A stretch of 64,000 nucleotides of DNA from NCBI RefSeq assembly GCF_007752935.1, contig NZ_CP036319.1:310001-374000 (forward strand). The letters are read 5' to 3'. A model generated the notes under the pieces. That model was given only the letters and a program-made list of their open reading frames with translations. It made no database searches and was not told the DNA's origin. Shown piece after piece: positions 24,848 to 34,757 of this stretch; the first letter of the stretch is position 1, and every line of letters begins with the position of its first letter. The position numbers were made by a program, and so were the translations under genes. The DNA is from Crateriforma conspicua. Its GTDB lineage: Bacteria; Planctomycetota; Planctomycetia; Pirellulales; Pirellulaceae.

Positions 24848-26490
24848 GATTGGCTCCGTTTAAACGTCGGAACATCGGCGTTACTTTTCACTTGGTTTCC
24901 ATGCCGCAGTGTCAAACGAAAATGTGCGCCTTGTCGTTTCGTGACGTAGACCAAATCACCATCGTGTCGGCGAGCGGCGTTTCGAGCGATCGCCAAACCG
25001 AGGCCCGTACCGGCGGGGGATTCCAGCGAGTCGTCCAATCGTTGAAAGGGGGCGAACACCTTCCGGATGGACGATCTCGGGATCCCAGGTCCGTCGTCGA
25101 TGATATCGATGATCGTGTCGCTGGGTGTCTGGGCCGATCGGATTTCTAGGCGACCGCCCTGCCCCGCATATTTTTCGACGTTGCTGATCAGGTTGACCAG
25201 GATGATGTCCAACAGGTCTTCGTCCAGTTGCACTGCACGCGATGCATCAAGTCGCAGGTCCGTTCGGATCTGTCGATGCTGTAACGAGGGCAGAAAGCTT
25301 TCGATCGTGGTACGAATGACATCATCGGGGACACGCTGAATCAGGCGAAGCTTGTTCTTGCCCGATACCATTTCCAAAACACCGGAAACAATCCGCGATA
25401 GACGGCGACTTTCTTCTTCGATGACGTCCAACCGCTTGCTGGCTGCAGATTCCGTGGGGGATTCTTTTGACTTGGCCAAATCACGACGTGCCAAGTCGGT
25501 GTACAGGCGAATGTTTGTCAGTGGTGTCCGCAGTTCGTGTGAAACGTGACTGGCAAAACTGACTTGTTGTTGCGCGAGCGCCATTTGACGTTGCATGGCG
25601 GTCATCAAGTAGATGCCCAACAGTGACAGGCACGTGACGATGGAAACCAATAATGCCGCAAGCGGTAGCCACGGTGCGGTGGGCCATTGCAATTGCGACG
25701 ATTCGGGTAAGGCATAGGACAGGCTCCAAGACGACCAGGGTGCCGACATGCGAATGCTTTCCCGAATGGCGTCGTCATCGGGCACAGGGTCACCCCAGCG
25801 ATAAATCGTTTCGTTGTCGCTGTTGTGAAGTGCAAAGGATTCGCCCTTTTCCCCGCTGTCCGGGACCGATTGAATCAAGTCAGCCATCCATCGACCACGT
25901 TCCAAGACGACTCCTGTGGCGGATTGGTCGTCGCGTGGCAGCCATAAGGCCAGTTGCAGTCCGTTGTCGTGATAACAGGTTTGCCAACGTGATTGACGCG
26001 GTGGTTGCTTGGCCGTGCTGCGGCGTCCGGTCGCCAACTTTCGTGAAAGTATGGAGGTCAGCAACCGATCGTCGGCGGGTTTACTGTCATCGGCAGCGCC
26101 GATCGGCCGGCGTCTGGCAAGTTCGCTTAGAACGGCGTGCCAAAGGATGTCGTGGGAAGCATCGGTCGCGGGACGTTCGGGATAGATCAATCGTCCGTCG
26201 CGGTCGACCAACATCGTGGCGTGGACCAGTGGCGATTGGCGGCGCAAATCACGCAACGAATCCACATTGCGATCGGCCTGGGACAAGTTGGCGGTCAGTT
26301 GAGTTTGGTACAGCCTGGAAAGTGCGATGAAGCGTTGATCCAGTTCATCCAAACGCGACCGCATCAGCCGCTGCAATTGCGCACGTTGTTGTTCATTCTG
26401 TCGTGCGACGACTCTTGACCCCAGCCAGCCGATCACGACCAGGGGGACGACCGTCAACAGAAGTAACGCAATGGCATATCGCAGCGGCAA
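24844..26490 (-). CDS. Membrane sensor histidine kinase
   Basis: The product is 548 residues with transmembrane helices at about 6-23 and 276-297 enclosing a 250-residue periplasmic sensor domain. HisKA has the phosphorylated H318 in S-H-E-L-R-T-P-L. The HATPase has the N box (N-L-I-S-N-V-E-K-Y-A), G1 (D-D-G-P-G-I-P), an F box and G2 (G-T-G-L-G-L-A-I-A). The kinase phosphorylates the downstream OmpR regulator, with which it overlaps. The signal is unknown. It begins 30 bp after the stop of the VWA gene, which may supply or sense the same signal. Confidence 0.94.
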   Translation of the reverse strand: MPLRYAIALLLLTVVPLVVIGWLGSRVVARQNEQQRAQLQRLMRSRLDELDQRFIALSRLYQTQLTANLSQADRNVDSLRDLRRQSPLVHATMLVDRDGRLIYPERPATDASHDILWHAVLSELARRRPIGAADDSKPADDRLLTSILSRKLATGRRSTAKQPPRQSRWQTCYHDNGLQLALWLPRDDQSATGVVLERGRWMADLIQSVPDSGEKGESFALHNSDNETIYRWGDPVPDDDAIRESIRMSAPWSSWSLSYALPESSQLQWPTAPWLPLAALLVSIVTCLSLLGIYLMTAMQRQMALAQQQVSFASHVSHELRTPLTNIRLYTDLARRDLAKSKESPTESAASKRLDVIEEESRRLSRIVSGVLEMVSGKNKLRLIQRVPDDVIRTTIESFLPSLQHRQIRTDLRLDASRAVQLDEDLLDIILVNLISNVEKYAGQGGRLEIRSAQTPSDTIIDIIDDGPGIPRSSIRKVFAPFQRLDDSLESPAGTGLGLAIARNAARRHDGDLVYVTKRQGAHFRLTLRHGNQVKSNADVPTFKRSQS

Positions 26491-26520
26491 AGTGACTTTC
26501 CAAATCGTTGGTGCGGCGAT

Positions 26521-27912
26521 CTATTCGCCGTACGTTTGTTGCTGTTCGACGCGGTTTTGCATCGCCCGCATTCCCTTTCGAAGCATGCCCCATTTTTTGA
26601 CGTCGATGATCGATTCCGCTTGCACGGAATTCGATTTTTCGACTTGTGACAATTCGGGCAGAACCACATCAACTCCGGCGTCGGCGCACTGCAATCGGAC
26701 GACCGAAAGTTCGTCGGCATTTTGCCGCAGCAACTTCTGGGCTTCTTGGACTTGTCCCGCATCGCGAAGTGCGGTCGCGCGGCGGTTGCGTTCGGTGGTC
26801 ACTTGCAAAGTGCAGTAAGCCAGGATCTCCAGATCACGAGCCTTTTCGATTTCCGTGTCTGAATCGCTGAAGCGGACTTCGACGTGACTGGTCAGCTTGT
26901 CCATCGTTTCGGTTTTAAGGTTGCGGTACTTCACCGCCACGTCGGCGACCGGTCGTGTGGTGTCGGATTCACCCGCGTCGATTTCGGTTTCCAAGATGAA
27001 GTATCGTTCTTGCTTGGCATAAAGCTGCGCCAGCGGAATGTGAACCGATTGGCCGTCGATGTCACCTTCGCTGCCGATCAAGCGTACGGGACGAACCGAA
27101 GGATCCAGATCGATGTTGATTTCGAACTCGTTGGCCACGACGCTCAGCAACCCGTCGAATTCTTGATTGAACACCGCAACCAAATCGTCGGCTTGTTCGA
27201 TAAAGGCGTGGTTGCCGCCACCGACCGATGCTAACGCGACCATCAGGTCTTCGTTGTAGTTCAGTCCCAAACCCAACGTGCTGACGCTGATGCCTTCCTT
27301 GATCAGCGAACGCCCCAAGCTTTCGAGGTCTTGGGGGCTCTTGGGGCCGACGTTGGCCAGTCCGTCGGACAGCAAGATGACACGGTTGACTTGGTCATCG
27401 GCAAGGAACTTGCGGACTTCGGCGGCCCCTTTGCTGACGCCCGCGAACAACGCGGTCGATCCGTTCGCTTGGACGCTGCGGATCGCCGCCTTGATGGATT
27501 CGCGGTCGCTGGCCTTGGTTGCGGGAACCAAAACTTCGACGTTGGAGTCGTACAGGATCACCGAAACGATGTCTTGATCGCTCAGGCGATTGATCGCGGT
27601 GATGGCGGCTTCTTTCGCACGAGCGATCTTTTCACCGCTCATCGATCCGCTGCGATCCAGAACCAGTGCGACGTTGACGGGTGGTCGTTCCTTATCGCTG
27701 GGCATGTCAAACCCGGTCAACGCGACGCGTAAATAATTGGTTTGTTTCGCACCCGACTTGATCGTCGGATTGACCAGGCGAACGTCCAGTTGGACTTGTT
27801 CGGCGTGAAGATTTGAACCGAACAGAAGACCGAGTATGAGCCATGATCCGGTAAAAATCCGGCAAGCCGATGTGGCAGGTTTCATTCTCGGATGAATCGA
27901 TGTGACAGACAT
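26521..27912 (-). CDS. Secreted VWA-domain protein
   Basis: The product is 463 residues with a signal peptide ending L-F-G-S-N-L-H-A near residue 37. The von Willebrand factor A domain (about residues 80-255) has a complete MIDAS: D-R-S-G-S-M-S at the metal site, a Thr in N-G-S-T-A-L, and an Asp in L-L-S-D-G-L-A. The C-terminal part has a predicted coiled region. It is likely a periplasmic or outer-surface divalent-metal adhesion or scaffolding protein of the YfbK type. It heads the operon with the histidine kinase and regulator. Confidence 0.9.
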   Translation of the reverse strand: MSVTSIHPRMKPATSACRIFTGSWLILGLLFGSNLHAEQVQLDVRLVNPTIKSGAKQTNYLRVALTGFDMPSDKERPPVNVALVLDRSGSMSGEKIARAKEAAITAINRLSDQDIVSVILYDSNVEVLVPATKASDRESIKAAIRSVQANGSTALFAGVSKGAAEVRKFLADDQVNRVILLSDGLANVGPKSPQDLESLGRSLIKEGISVSTLGLGLNYNEDLMVALASVGGGNHAFIEQADDLVAVFNQEFDGLLSVVANEFEINIDLDPSVRPVRLIGSEGDIDGQSVHIPLAQLYAKQERYFILETEIDAGESDTTRPVADVAVKYRNLKTETMDKLTSHVEVRFSDSDTEIEKARDLEILAYCTLQVTTERNRRATALRDAGQVQEAQKLLRQNADELSVVRLQCADAGVDVVLPELSQVEKSNSVQAESIIDVKKWGMLRKGMRAMQNRVEQQQTYGE

Positions 27913-28062
27913 TCAATCACCATGCTTTCCTTCGAAGGTCGTTTACCCACCGGATGCGAATCCGGTCCCACATGCATTGAACGACTTTGTCGCGGCGGGA
28001 AAGTGGTTTCGGTGTCAGGCAATTGTAAAAACAATGTCGGATCAGTCGGCGGCGTGGAATGG

Positions 28063-29166
28063 TCACGCTCCCAGATGTCGAACGATGTCTGCGGGGTTGC
28101 CGGATTGTTGCAAGATTTCTCGTTGGCGAGTCGCCCAACTGGGGCCTGCGGCGATTTCGCGGACGAACCGGAGTTCGGATTCGCAACGCAGGTCTTGTGC
28201 AATGCCCGTCAGCGAATCGACCAAACCGAACGCGATGTCGCGGACCGACCGTACGCCATAGTCCGAAGCATCGACCAGGTGTGCGTCCAGGCCGTGTCGT
28301 GCCGCGCGCCATTTGTTTTGCCGAACCATCATTGGATGGCAATCGAACTGATAGGTGCCTTCGTCGATTTCATCGTTGAGTGCCTTGACAAGGCATTGCA
28401 CCAGAGCGGTCAATCCTGCGACGTGATCCAAGCATCCCGGCATGTCGCACATGCGGACTTCCACCGTGCCGAAGTTGTGGTGTGGCCGCACGTCCCACCA
28501 GATTTCACGAATCGATCGAATGAATCCGGTGTCTTCCATGTGATTGACCAGCCAAACATATTCGCTCCAGTTTCGCATCAAGCTGGGCAGTCCTGCGGTG
28601 GGCAGGCCTTCCATCAATTTGGAGCGATACGAATGCAGGCCGGTGTCGCGGTTTTGCCAATACGGGCTGCTGGCGGATAACGCCAGCAGGGTCGGCAAGT
28701 GCTGCATGATTCGGTCGCAGATCATGACCGCTTTGTCGCCCGAATCAACACCGACGTGGACGTGTAAGCCGAAGGTGATCAGACGACGCGCCATTTCCTG
28801 AAGCATTTCGACCAGACTTTGATAGCGAGCCTGGTCGGTGATCCGTTGGTTTTCCCACAAGCTGAAGGGATGCGTTCCGCCCCACCAAAGTTTCAAGCCA
28901 CACGACTGGGCCGTGGATGCCAAGACATCGGTTTTGTGTCGAAAATCGGCAGTGGCGTCCGATACGGTTTCGCAAACGCCCGTGATGACTTCGACACACG
29001 ATTGTGCCAATTCATGCTTGAAACAGTCGGGTTCACTGGTTTCCAGCTTTTCCAAGACATCGCTTGATCGGCTGGCCAGGGCACAGGTTTCGCAGTCGAC
29101 GATCCCGAGTTCCAATTCGACGCCGATGGAATGAGTCTCGTTTCCATTGAACGATAGCTTGGCCAT
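28063..29166 (-). CDS. GCS2-family carboxylate-amine ligase
   Basis: The product is 367 residues from the ATG at 29166; a longer frame to 29391 has an unlikely Ser/Pro-rich N-terminus. It starts MAKLSFNGNETHSIGVELEL, where G-V-E-L-E-L is the ATP/Mg-binding start of glutamate-cysteine ligase family 2. H-V-H-V-G-V-D follows near residue 140, and an R-P-H-H-N-F-G-T-V-E-V-R-M-C-D motif lies near residue 240. YbdK-type members make gamma-glutamyl compounds, but many have unknown substrates. It lies 161 bp downstream of the M20 hydrolase gene, in the same direction. Confidence 0.88.
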   Translation of the reverse strand: MAKLSFNGNETHSIGVELELGIVDCETCALASRSSDVLEKLETSEPDCFKHELAQSCVEVITGVCETVSDATADFRHKTDVLASTAQSCGLKLWWGGTHPFSLWENQRITDQARYQSLVEMLQEMARRLITFGLHVHVGVDSGDKAVMICDRIMQHLPTLLALSASSPYWQNRDTGLHSYRSKLMEGLPTAGLPSLMRNWSEYVWLVNHMEDTGFIRSIREIWWDVRPHHNFGTVEVRMCDMPGCLDHVAGLTALVQCLVKALNDEIDEGTYQFDCHPMMVRQNKWRAARHGLDAHLVDASDYGVRSVRDIAFGLVDSLTGIAQDLRCESELRFVREIAAGPSWATRQREILQQSGNPADIVRHLGA

Positions 29167-29327
29167 AGGCGATGCCGTTTCGGTAAACGAATGCTTCGGC
29201 GGATCCGACGCAGCGGAGTTACCGGACGTCGCCGAAAGACAAGCGGGGGGAGAAGACCTTGGTATTGTAGACGCTATCGCCGATACGTAGTGGCCGACCG
29301 GACGAGGCTGCCGTGGTTTCGGATGCC

Positions 29328-30539
29328 CTATTGAGGACGAAAGTACTGGATGATCGCGGTGGCCATGATCTTTGCACCGATTGCCAGACAACGTTCATCA
29401 ACATCGAACTGGGCGGTGTGTAACGGATGGTGCCCGCACGCATCGCCGGCGACCCCCAAGCGGAACATGGCACCGGGGATCTTTTGCAGGTAGTACGAAA
29501 AGTCCTCGCTGCCCATGCTGGGTTCAGCGATCGGCGTGGGGGCGTTGGGGCCCGCGACCAAGACGGCGGCGTCGCTGATCAATTGAATCAGCGACTGGTC
29601 GTTGATCACCGCGGGCGCGCTGACGCCCAACCGACTGCGGACTTCACAGCCGGTTTGTTGTTTGACTGAACGGCTGACATCGTGCAACGCGTCCAAAGCG
29701 ATGGATCTTGCTTCGGTACTAAGCGTGCGAAGCGAACCGCTGACGTCCGCCTGGTCAGGGATCACATTGGCGCTGTGGCCGGCGTTGATTTGTCCGACCG
29801 AGAAGACAACGGTTTGGTCCGCCGACACGACGCGGTGGATGCGGCGAAAGGCTGATTGAACCCACAAGGTGCAAGCGTCAATCGGGTCTTTGCAAAGATG
29901 AGGTCGTGCGCCGTGCCCTCCTTTGCCAAGGAAATCGACATGGATCATGTCGCAGGAAGCGGTCAACACGCCCGCCTTCAATCCGATTTCGCCGATCGGT
30001 CGCGTCGGGTCCACATGCAGGGCCAAGATCGCATCGACACCCTCGATCGCACCACTGCGGATCATGTGGCTGGCGCCTTGGGCGATTTCCTCCGCCGGCT
30101 GTAAAACGGCACGCAGCGCGATGGGCCATGGCAATTGATTTCGTTCGGCCATGGCCGTCAAAATTTGCACCGCACCACAGACGACACTTGGATGAACGTC
30201 GTGGCCACAGGCATGCATCACGCCCGGATTGTGGCTGTGATAGTCGACGATTTTTTGGTCGGCGATGGGCAACGCATCGATATCGCCGCGAAGCGCAATG
30301 CGGCGATCCGGCGTACCGTCGTCGGTCGTTGCCACATCCAGATCGGCAAATAGTCCGCGGTCGTCGTCCGCCAGTTGTGGATGCAGACCCAATTGTTCCA
30401 GAAAGCCCGCCAGGAACCGAGTGGTTTTGTGTTCTTGACCGGACAGTTCCGGGTTCCGGTGAAGATGACGGCGCATTTCCACCAAGCCGCTTTGAATCTG
30501 GTCGGCGTGTTGTTGAAGATCGGCAACCCAGGTGGGCAT
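29328..30539 (-). CDS. M20-family amidohydrolase (hippurate/indole-acetyl-amino-acid hydrolase type)
   Basis: The product is 403 residues starting MPTWVADLQQHADQIQSG. It has R-R-H-L-H-R-N-P-E-L-S near residue 25 and R-G-D-I-D-A-L-P-I near residue 84. The metal-binding H-A-C-G-H-D-V-H lies near residue 108, and Q-P-A-E-E near residue 145 carries the catalytic Glu. M-G-S-E-D-F-S-Y-Y near the end closes the metal site. It releases amino acids from N-acyl conjugates in the cytoplasm. It may form an operon with the downstream GCS2-type ligase. Confidence 0.92.
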   Translation of the reverse strand: MPTWVADLQQHADQIQSGLVEMRRHLHRNPELSGQEHKTTRFLAGFLEQLGLHPQLADDDRGLFADLDVATTDDGTPDRRIALRGDIDALPIADQKIVDYHSHNPGVMHACGHDVHPSVVCGAVQILTAMAERNQLPWPIALRAVLQPAEEIAQGASHMIRSGAIEGVDAILALHVDPTRPIGEIGLKAGVLTASCDMIHVDFLGKGGHGARPHLCKDPIDACTLWVQSAFRRIHRVVSADQTVVFSVGQINAGHSANVIPDQADVSGSLRTLSTEARSIALDALHDVSRSVKQQTGCEVRSRLGVSAPAVINDQSLIQLISDAAVLVAGPNAPTPIAEPSMGSEDFSYYLQKIPGAMFRLGVAGDACGHHPLHTAQFDVDERCLAIGAKIMATAIIQYFRPQ

Positions 30540-30652
30540 GGCGGCGTGAGGATGGATCGGTCTGCCCTGTATCAGTCAAGGAAGTGCCGGTTTGCTGGCG
30601 ATGCTTCCAGGATACTCCGATGCCGCCATGGGGACGAACGGTGCGGCGAACG

Positions 30653-31327
30653 TCAGCGACGCCACTGTTCGGGCAATTCTTGCGAAACGGATGTTGCGTC
30701 CGGGGTGGCGATCAACGGCGACGCGATGTCCGCCGATGCGGTGATGTCGACCGATGCGGTGGTGGAATCAGTGGAGCGTGTTTGCTGTGCCGAAGCTGCG
30801 TTCAATTCGGCTTGTCGTTGCGAGATTTGCTTCACCAGTTCGGTGGGCGACTTCAGATTCGCAGACGTTTTGATGCCCATCCGTTCAGCCTGTTCAAGGA
30901 CATCCTGCTGATGTTTGTGGGCGACACTGATTCGCTTTTTCGCGTCGTCACAGGAAGTGATCGTTGACGCCAACATGCGGCTGATGTCGCGGTTGGCCGG
31001 GTCGAACTGGCGACGCGCCGGCGCGGTCGTGCTTGTCCCCGTGATGACGGATTGGTTTTGCTGGATCGACGACTGCAGAGCCAGCAATTCGCCACGAATC
31101 TTTTCGATCTCGGTTTCCGCGGCTTCCAGTTCTGCCTGGGAAGTGACGACTTGTTCCAGCTCAAATTCGATGCCCGCGACACTGCTGATTCCGGCCGCCT
31201 TCAAGGTTTCTTTCACCCATCCTGGTGCGATCAGCAACAACAGGATTGCGGAAACGACCAAGAGTTCACGTGTGGCGGCAAACAATTCGCGCCATTGAGT
31301 CCAACGGGTCACCGATTCGCTTGTCAT
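30653..31327 (-). CDS. Hypothetical coiled-coil membrane-anchored protein
   Basis: The product is 224 residues. One N-terminal hydrophobic helix (about residues 21-38) is followed by long heptad-rich helices (about 55-95 and 120-178). A Thr/Ser-rich, Ala-rich tail is probably disordered. No catalytic motif is visible. The layout suggests an envelope anchor with a coiled-coil region outside or along the membrane. It ends 113 bp before the M20 gene start, in the same direction. Confidence 0.75.
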   Translation of the reverse strand: MTSESVTRWTQWRELFAATRELLVVSAILLLLIAPGWVKETLKAAGISSVAGIEFELEQVVTSQAELEAAETEIEKIRGELLALQSSIQQNQSVITGTSTTAPARRQFDPANRDISRMLASTITSCDDAKKRISVAHKHQQDVLEQAERMGIKTSANLKSPTELVKQISQRQAELNAASAQQTRSTDSTTASVDITASADIASPLIATPDATSVSQELPEQWRR

Positions 31328-31467
31328 CGCCGTCGTGTTTCCAATGAGAATCTTGCTTCGTCAGCCCAGCGTCTTGAACGCTTTTCGATGACGGTCGGCT
31401 AACAAACCACACGAGGCCACGTCAAGACATTTTTTTTGCGTTGGTTCGTCGTTCTTGATCGGGCATT

Positions 31468-32895
31468 TCACTGCACCACGTCGATGATCACGCGCCGATA
31501 GGCGACCAGCGGCGGTGTGCCGTCGTCTTCGATTTCCAAGATGATGTGGATGGTCTGTTTACCGCGCGCGTCTTTGGGCACCTGGATCGTGGCGATCGGC
31601 CGCTTGTCGTTCTTCAGTTGGACCGTGCCCGGATAGCTGCCCGCCTCGGGATAGATGTACCAACGAATTGACAGTTGGTCGTCATCAGGATCGCGACTGC
31701 CGGAGCTGGACAGTTCAATGGTCTGTTCGGGTTGGGCGGCGATTCGAACGACGCGTCGGGATTCGTCGCCGTTAACGACGGCGACAGGGTTGTGATTGAC
31801 GTCTTCGAATCGACGGGACACACATCGATCCATTCGCGCCGCAAAGTCGTTTTGGAAATGGCGTCGCCAACGCCAGATGGTTGCCGGATCGCTGGTGACA
31901 GTGACTCCATCGCTGGTCGATACGGTGTCGCGACTGTTTCGGTTGTTGGTCCAGATCGGACGAGTTTCACCGTAAGTTTGAAACAGTTGATAGCGACCAC
32001 CCCATCCGCCATAGCTGGGGCTGTAGTGCCAACCCAGTCCGTTGTCGATCAAGCCTAGGAACGACGGTGTGTCGCCTTCCATGATGTACTTGGCTTCGGG
32101 ATACAGTTCGCCCAGCGGACCGTGGTCTTCGATCACGTTTTCGACCAGCCAGGGATTGTCGACCATGTCAAAGGATTCGAAGGGGCCGTTCTTGTAGAAC
32201 CGATCACCACTGATTCCCGTCCACGTGGCTTGGTGATACAGCCCGCCGTCTTCGGTGCTGGGACTGACGATATAAAACAAGTCGGCAAATTCGCGTCGCA
32301 GCCAGGGGCCGGCGTCGTCTTGGTCGCTGATCGTGTAAACCCTGAGCCGGCGGACCATCTGGTGGAACTGGTTGTATCGCAGTTTGCGTCCTGCATCGCG
32401 CAGGGCTTGCGCCAACGTGTTCGCGCCGCCCCAAATGCAAACCCATAACGGACGTTCGTCGGGCATCAATGCCGCGTCGATCAATAGTTCCGAACCTGGT
32501 GTCGATTTGCCTTCACCGACACCCGCCATGCCGTATTCGGTTTGTCCCGTCGCGGTGACGAGTCGCAATTGATCCGCCGTGGGGTAACCCGCGGCATGAG
32601 CCGAAAGGTTGTCACGGACTTTCGCATAGGCGTCGATTTGCCGGCGAATCAAATCTTCGCGGGGATCGGATCGCAGCCAAGTGCTGGTGGTCGCCACCAA
32701 ACCTTCGATGTCGAATTCATTGCTGTAGACCAGAAAGCGGACCAGCGATTCTTCATCGTCCGGTTCGTTGGAGATGTCCGTCAGCACAAAAACGCGAGGA
32801 CGCTCGGCCCGGCAAACCGAGTGGCCGACGTGTGGGGGCATCGCGAAGGCGAAAAGCCCGATAACCAATGGGGTCCAATGCGTCCACCGAAACAT
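31468..32895 (-). CDS. DUF1593 nucleoside-hydrolase-like secreted protein
   Basis: The product is 475 residues with a signal peptide ending near residue 30 (V-C-R-A). R-V-F-V-L-T-D-I-S-N-E-P-D-D-E-E-S is the DUF1593/IU-nucleoside-hydrolase-like Asp cluster, where the Asp residues bind Ca in nucleoside hydrolases. The C-terminal ~100 residues, with S-R-D-P-D-D-D-Q-L-S, form a separate Ig-like/PKD-like beta domain. Related proteins are described as cellulose- or polysaccharide-associated. The substrate is unknown. It is monocistronic between the coiled-coil protein and the aminotransferase gene. Confidence 0.88.
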   Translation of the reverse strand: MFRWTHWTPLVIGLFAFAMPPHVGHSVCRAERPRVFVLTDISNEPDDEESLVRFLVYSNEFDIEGLVATTSTWLRSDPREDLIRRQIDAYAKVRDNLSAHAAGYPTADQLRLVTATGQTEYGMAGVGEGKSTPGSELLIDAALMPDERPLWVCIWGGANTLAQALRDAGRKLRYNQFHQMVRRLRVYTISDQDDAGPWLRREFADLFYIVSPSTEDGGLYHQATWTGISGDRFYKNGPFESFDMVDNPWLVENVIEDHGPLGELYPEAKYIMEGDTPSFLGLIDNGLGWHYSPSYGGWGGRYQLFQTYGETRPIWTNNRNSRDTVSTSDGVTVTSDPATIWRWRRHFQNDFAARMDRCVSRRFEDVNHNPVAVVNGDESRRVVRIAAQPEQTIELSSSGSRDPDDDQLSIRWYIYPEAGSYPGTVQLKNDKRPIATIQVPKDARGKQTIHIILEIEDDGTPPLVAYRRVIIDVVQ

Positions 32896-33089
32896 GGCTG
32901 ATTCTCCGGACCGATCCGACCCGAGGTGCTGGCGTCGGTCGTATCAAACGAAAAGCAAGTGATGAAGTCCCGCGGCCGGCGTCGGCCGCATCAGGTGTGT
33001 TCATCATTATGGTCCAACGAACGGGCAGACGGCGGCGTCGTTACCGGTCGTCGGCGGATGGTCCCATCGATGACGTTCGGCACGGTCAA

Positions 33090-34520
33090 TCAGGCGTCCT
33101 GCGGGGCCGGTGGGGTCCAGTCGGCCAGGCAGCGATCGAGCAATGAAACGGCGGCATCGATGTGCTGGGTCGTTGTCGTTGCCGGTGGAGGCAAAAAACG
33201 CAAACGCGTCGGTGCGGAACCGCAGACGAATCCCAACAAACCCGTCTGGTACATCTGATCCATCAACGATTTGGCTTCGTCAAAGCTGCCGCCGCCGGGT
33301 GTGAATGCGATCATCATGCCTTCGCCGAATGGGCCGCTGATCTTGTCCGGATACTTGTCGGCCAAGCTTTGCAGTTGTTGGGCAAAGTAGCGGTGGCGTT
33401 TCATGTTTTCGCCATCTTGCCCGTAACAGCCGGCTTGTTCCAACGCATCCAACGTCGCAATGCCCGTGGCGATCGACGCGGTGGATCCCGTGAACGTTTG
33501 GCTTAGGATCGGGGCGTCCGGTTTAAAGTCGGCACGATACAACGTCGCGCAGACTTGCGTGATCTTGCCAACGGTGACGATGTCGGCGAACGATTCCAGC
33601 TGATAATGTTGGAATGCGAACGGGCAGGATGTTCGGCTGAAGGTTTGGATTTCATCGAAGATGATGGGGATGCCCGCATCACGCAGTGGCTGGCAAAGCG
33701 CGGCGAAGAATTCGTGGCTGCCAGGATAGTAGCCACCTTCACCGGCGATCGGTTCGGCCCAAAAGGCGGCGTAACGACCCGGGTGTCGCTTCAACAATCG
33801 CTGCAGTTCATCGACGGCCCATCGGGTGCTGCGCTGGGGATGATCGGGGTCCAGGAATGGCAGGTAGTCCACGTCCAACGTCAGCGGCAGGCCGCTGCGA
33901 TAGTTGGGTCGATCGGTGACAGCCGCCAGGGCCAGAGACCGTCCCGCAAAGGCATTGTCAAACGCGATGATTCGGTCGGCGGGGCTGCGGTGGTGAAGGG
34001 CAAGCTTCAGTGCGTTTTCGTTCGCCATTGCACCGCTGGTCGACAGCATGCAGTGGGCCAACGGGGCGCCCGTCGCGCTGGCCAACTGGATCAGTTTTTC
34101 GGCCATCACGACGCTGGCGGGGTTTTGTTGCAAATTCCCCTGCATCACGGTGTCTTCGATGGCCGCATCGATGGCGGCGTCGACAATCGTTTCGTGGCTG
34201 TGGCCCATCCCGTGGACACCGATTCCCCCGATGAAATCCAACTTGACGCTGCCGTCGGCCAATTCGACGTAGGGACCGTTGCCCAGCCCCGACGAAAGGT
34301 ACGGCCAAATCGTCGGACCGCCGCGTGGTGCGGCGGCACGATCCAGCCACGCTTGATAGTCCGCCACCAGGGCATCGTCCGCCGGGCGGACATCCGTCAA
34401 TTCGCCGGCGTGATCGGCCATCGCTTGGGCGATCAGTTGTTTGGCTTGTGCGATCCGCGGGTCATTCCGCATTCGCATGGCGGCCGTGGCGGTCTGGACG
34501 GGGTTGGAGGGCGTGTTCAT
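33090..34520 (-). CDS. Class III PLP-dependent aminotransferase
   Basis: The product is 476 residues. The PLP-binding region shows L-S-T-S-G-A-M-A-N-E-N-A-L-K near residue 154, I-I-F-D-E-I-Q-T near residue 288, and the Schiff-base Lys in T-V-G-K-I-T-Q near residue 320. The overall layout matches class III acetylornithine/lysine-type aminotransferases, most closely L-lysine 6-aminotransferase-like members, but the substrate is not fixed by sequence. It ends about 190 bp from the DUF1593 gene, in the same direction. Confidence 0.88.
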   Translation of the reverse strand: MNTPSNPVQTATAAMRMRNDPRIAQAKQLIAQAMADHAGELTDVRPADDALVADYQAWLDRAAAPRGGPTIWPYLSSGLGNGPYVELADGSVKLDFIGGIGVHGMGHSHETIVDAAIDAAIEDTVMQGNLQQNPASVVMAEKLIQLASATGAPLAHCMLSTSGAMANENALKLALHHRSPADRIIAFDNAFAGRSLALAAVTDRPNYRSGLPLTLDVDYLPFLDPDHPQRSTRWAVDELQRLLKRHPGRYAAFWAEPIAGEGGYYPGSHEFFAALCQPLRDAGIPIIFDEIQTFSRTSCPFAFQHYQLESFADIVTVGKITQVCATLYRADFKPDAPILSQTFTGSTASIATGIATLDALEQAGCYGQDGENMKRHRYFAQQLQSLADKYPDKISGPFGEGMMIAFTPGGGSFDEAKSLMDQMYQTGLLGFVCGSAPTRLRFLPPPATTTTQHIDAAVSLLDRCLADWTPPAPQDA

Positions 34521-34757
34521 AGCGTCAGAGCTTGCTTGGATGGTTGCGGCGGTCGACCGCCAATTCTAAATGGTTTGCCGATTCGCCCCAGCCCCACCGT
34601 TTGATCTGGTTGTCACAGCGTGGCGGCCCGATTCTTACAGCGTGGCGGCCCGGAATCCGATTTCCAGCGCCGGCGGACCTTAGGGAATTCGGGGGGATGC
34701 GCCGGTGCAAGGTGGACCCCCATTAACAGTTTCGGGTTCGGGGCCGATGATGCCGCG

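Noticed and set aside
33555-34604. 349-residue + strand frame opposite the aminotransferase
   Set aside because: The aminotransferase on the minus strand has full PLP motifs; this frame is a high-GC shadow.
34610-34655. Short direct repeat ACAGCGTGGCGGCCCG before the DMT gene
   Set aside because: Only two copies about 20 bp apart, with no dyad or known operator pattern; not enough to call a regulatory site.
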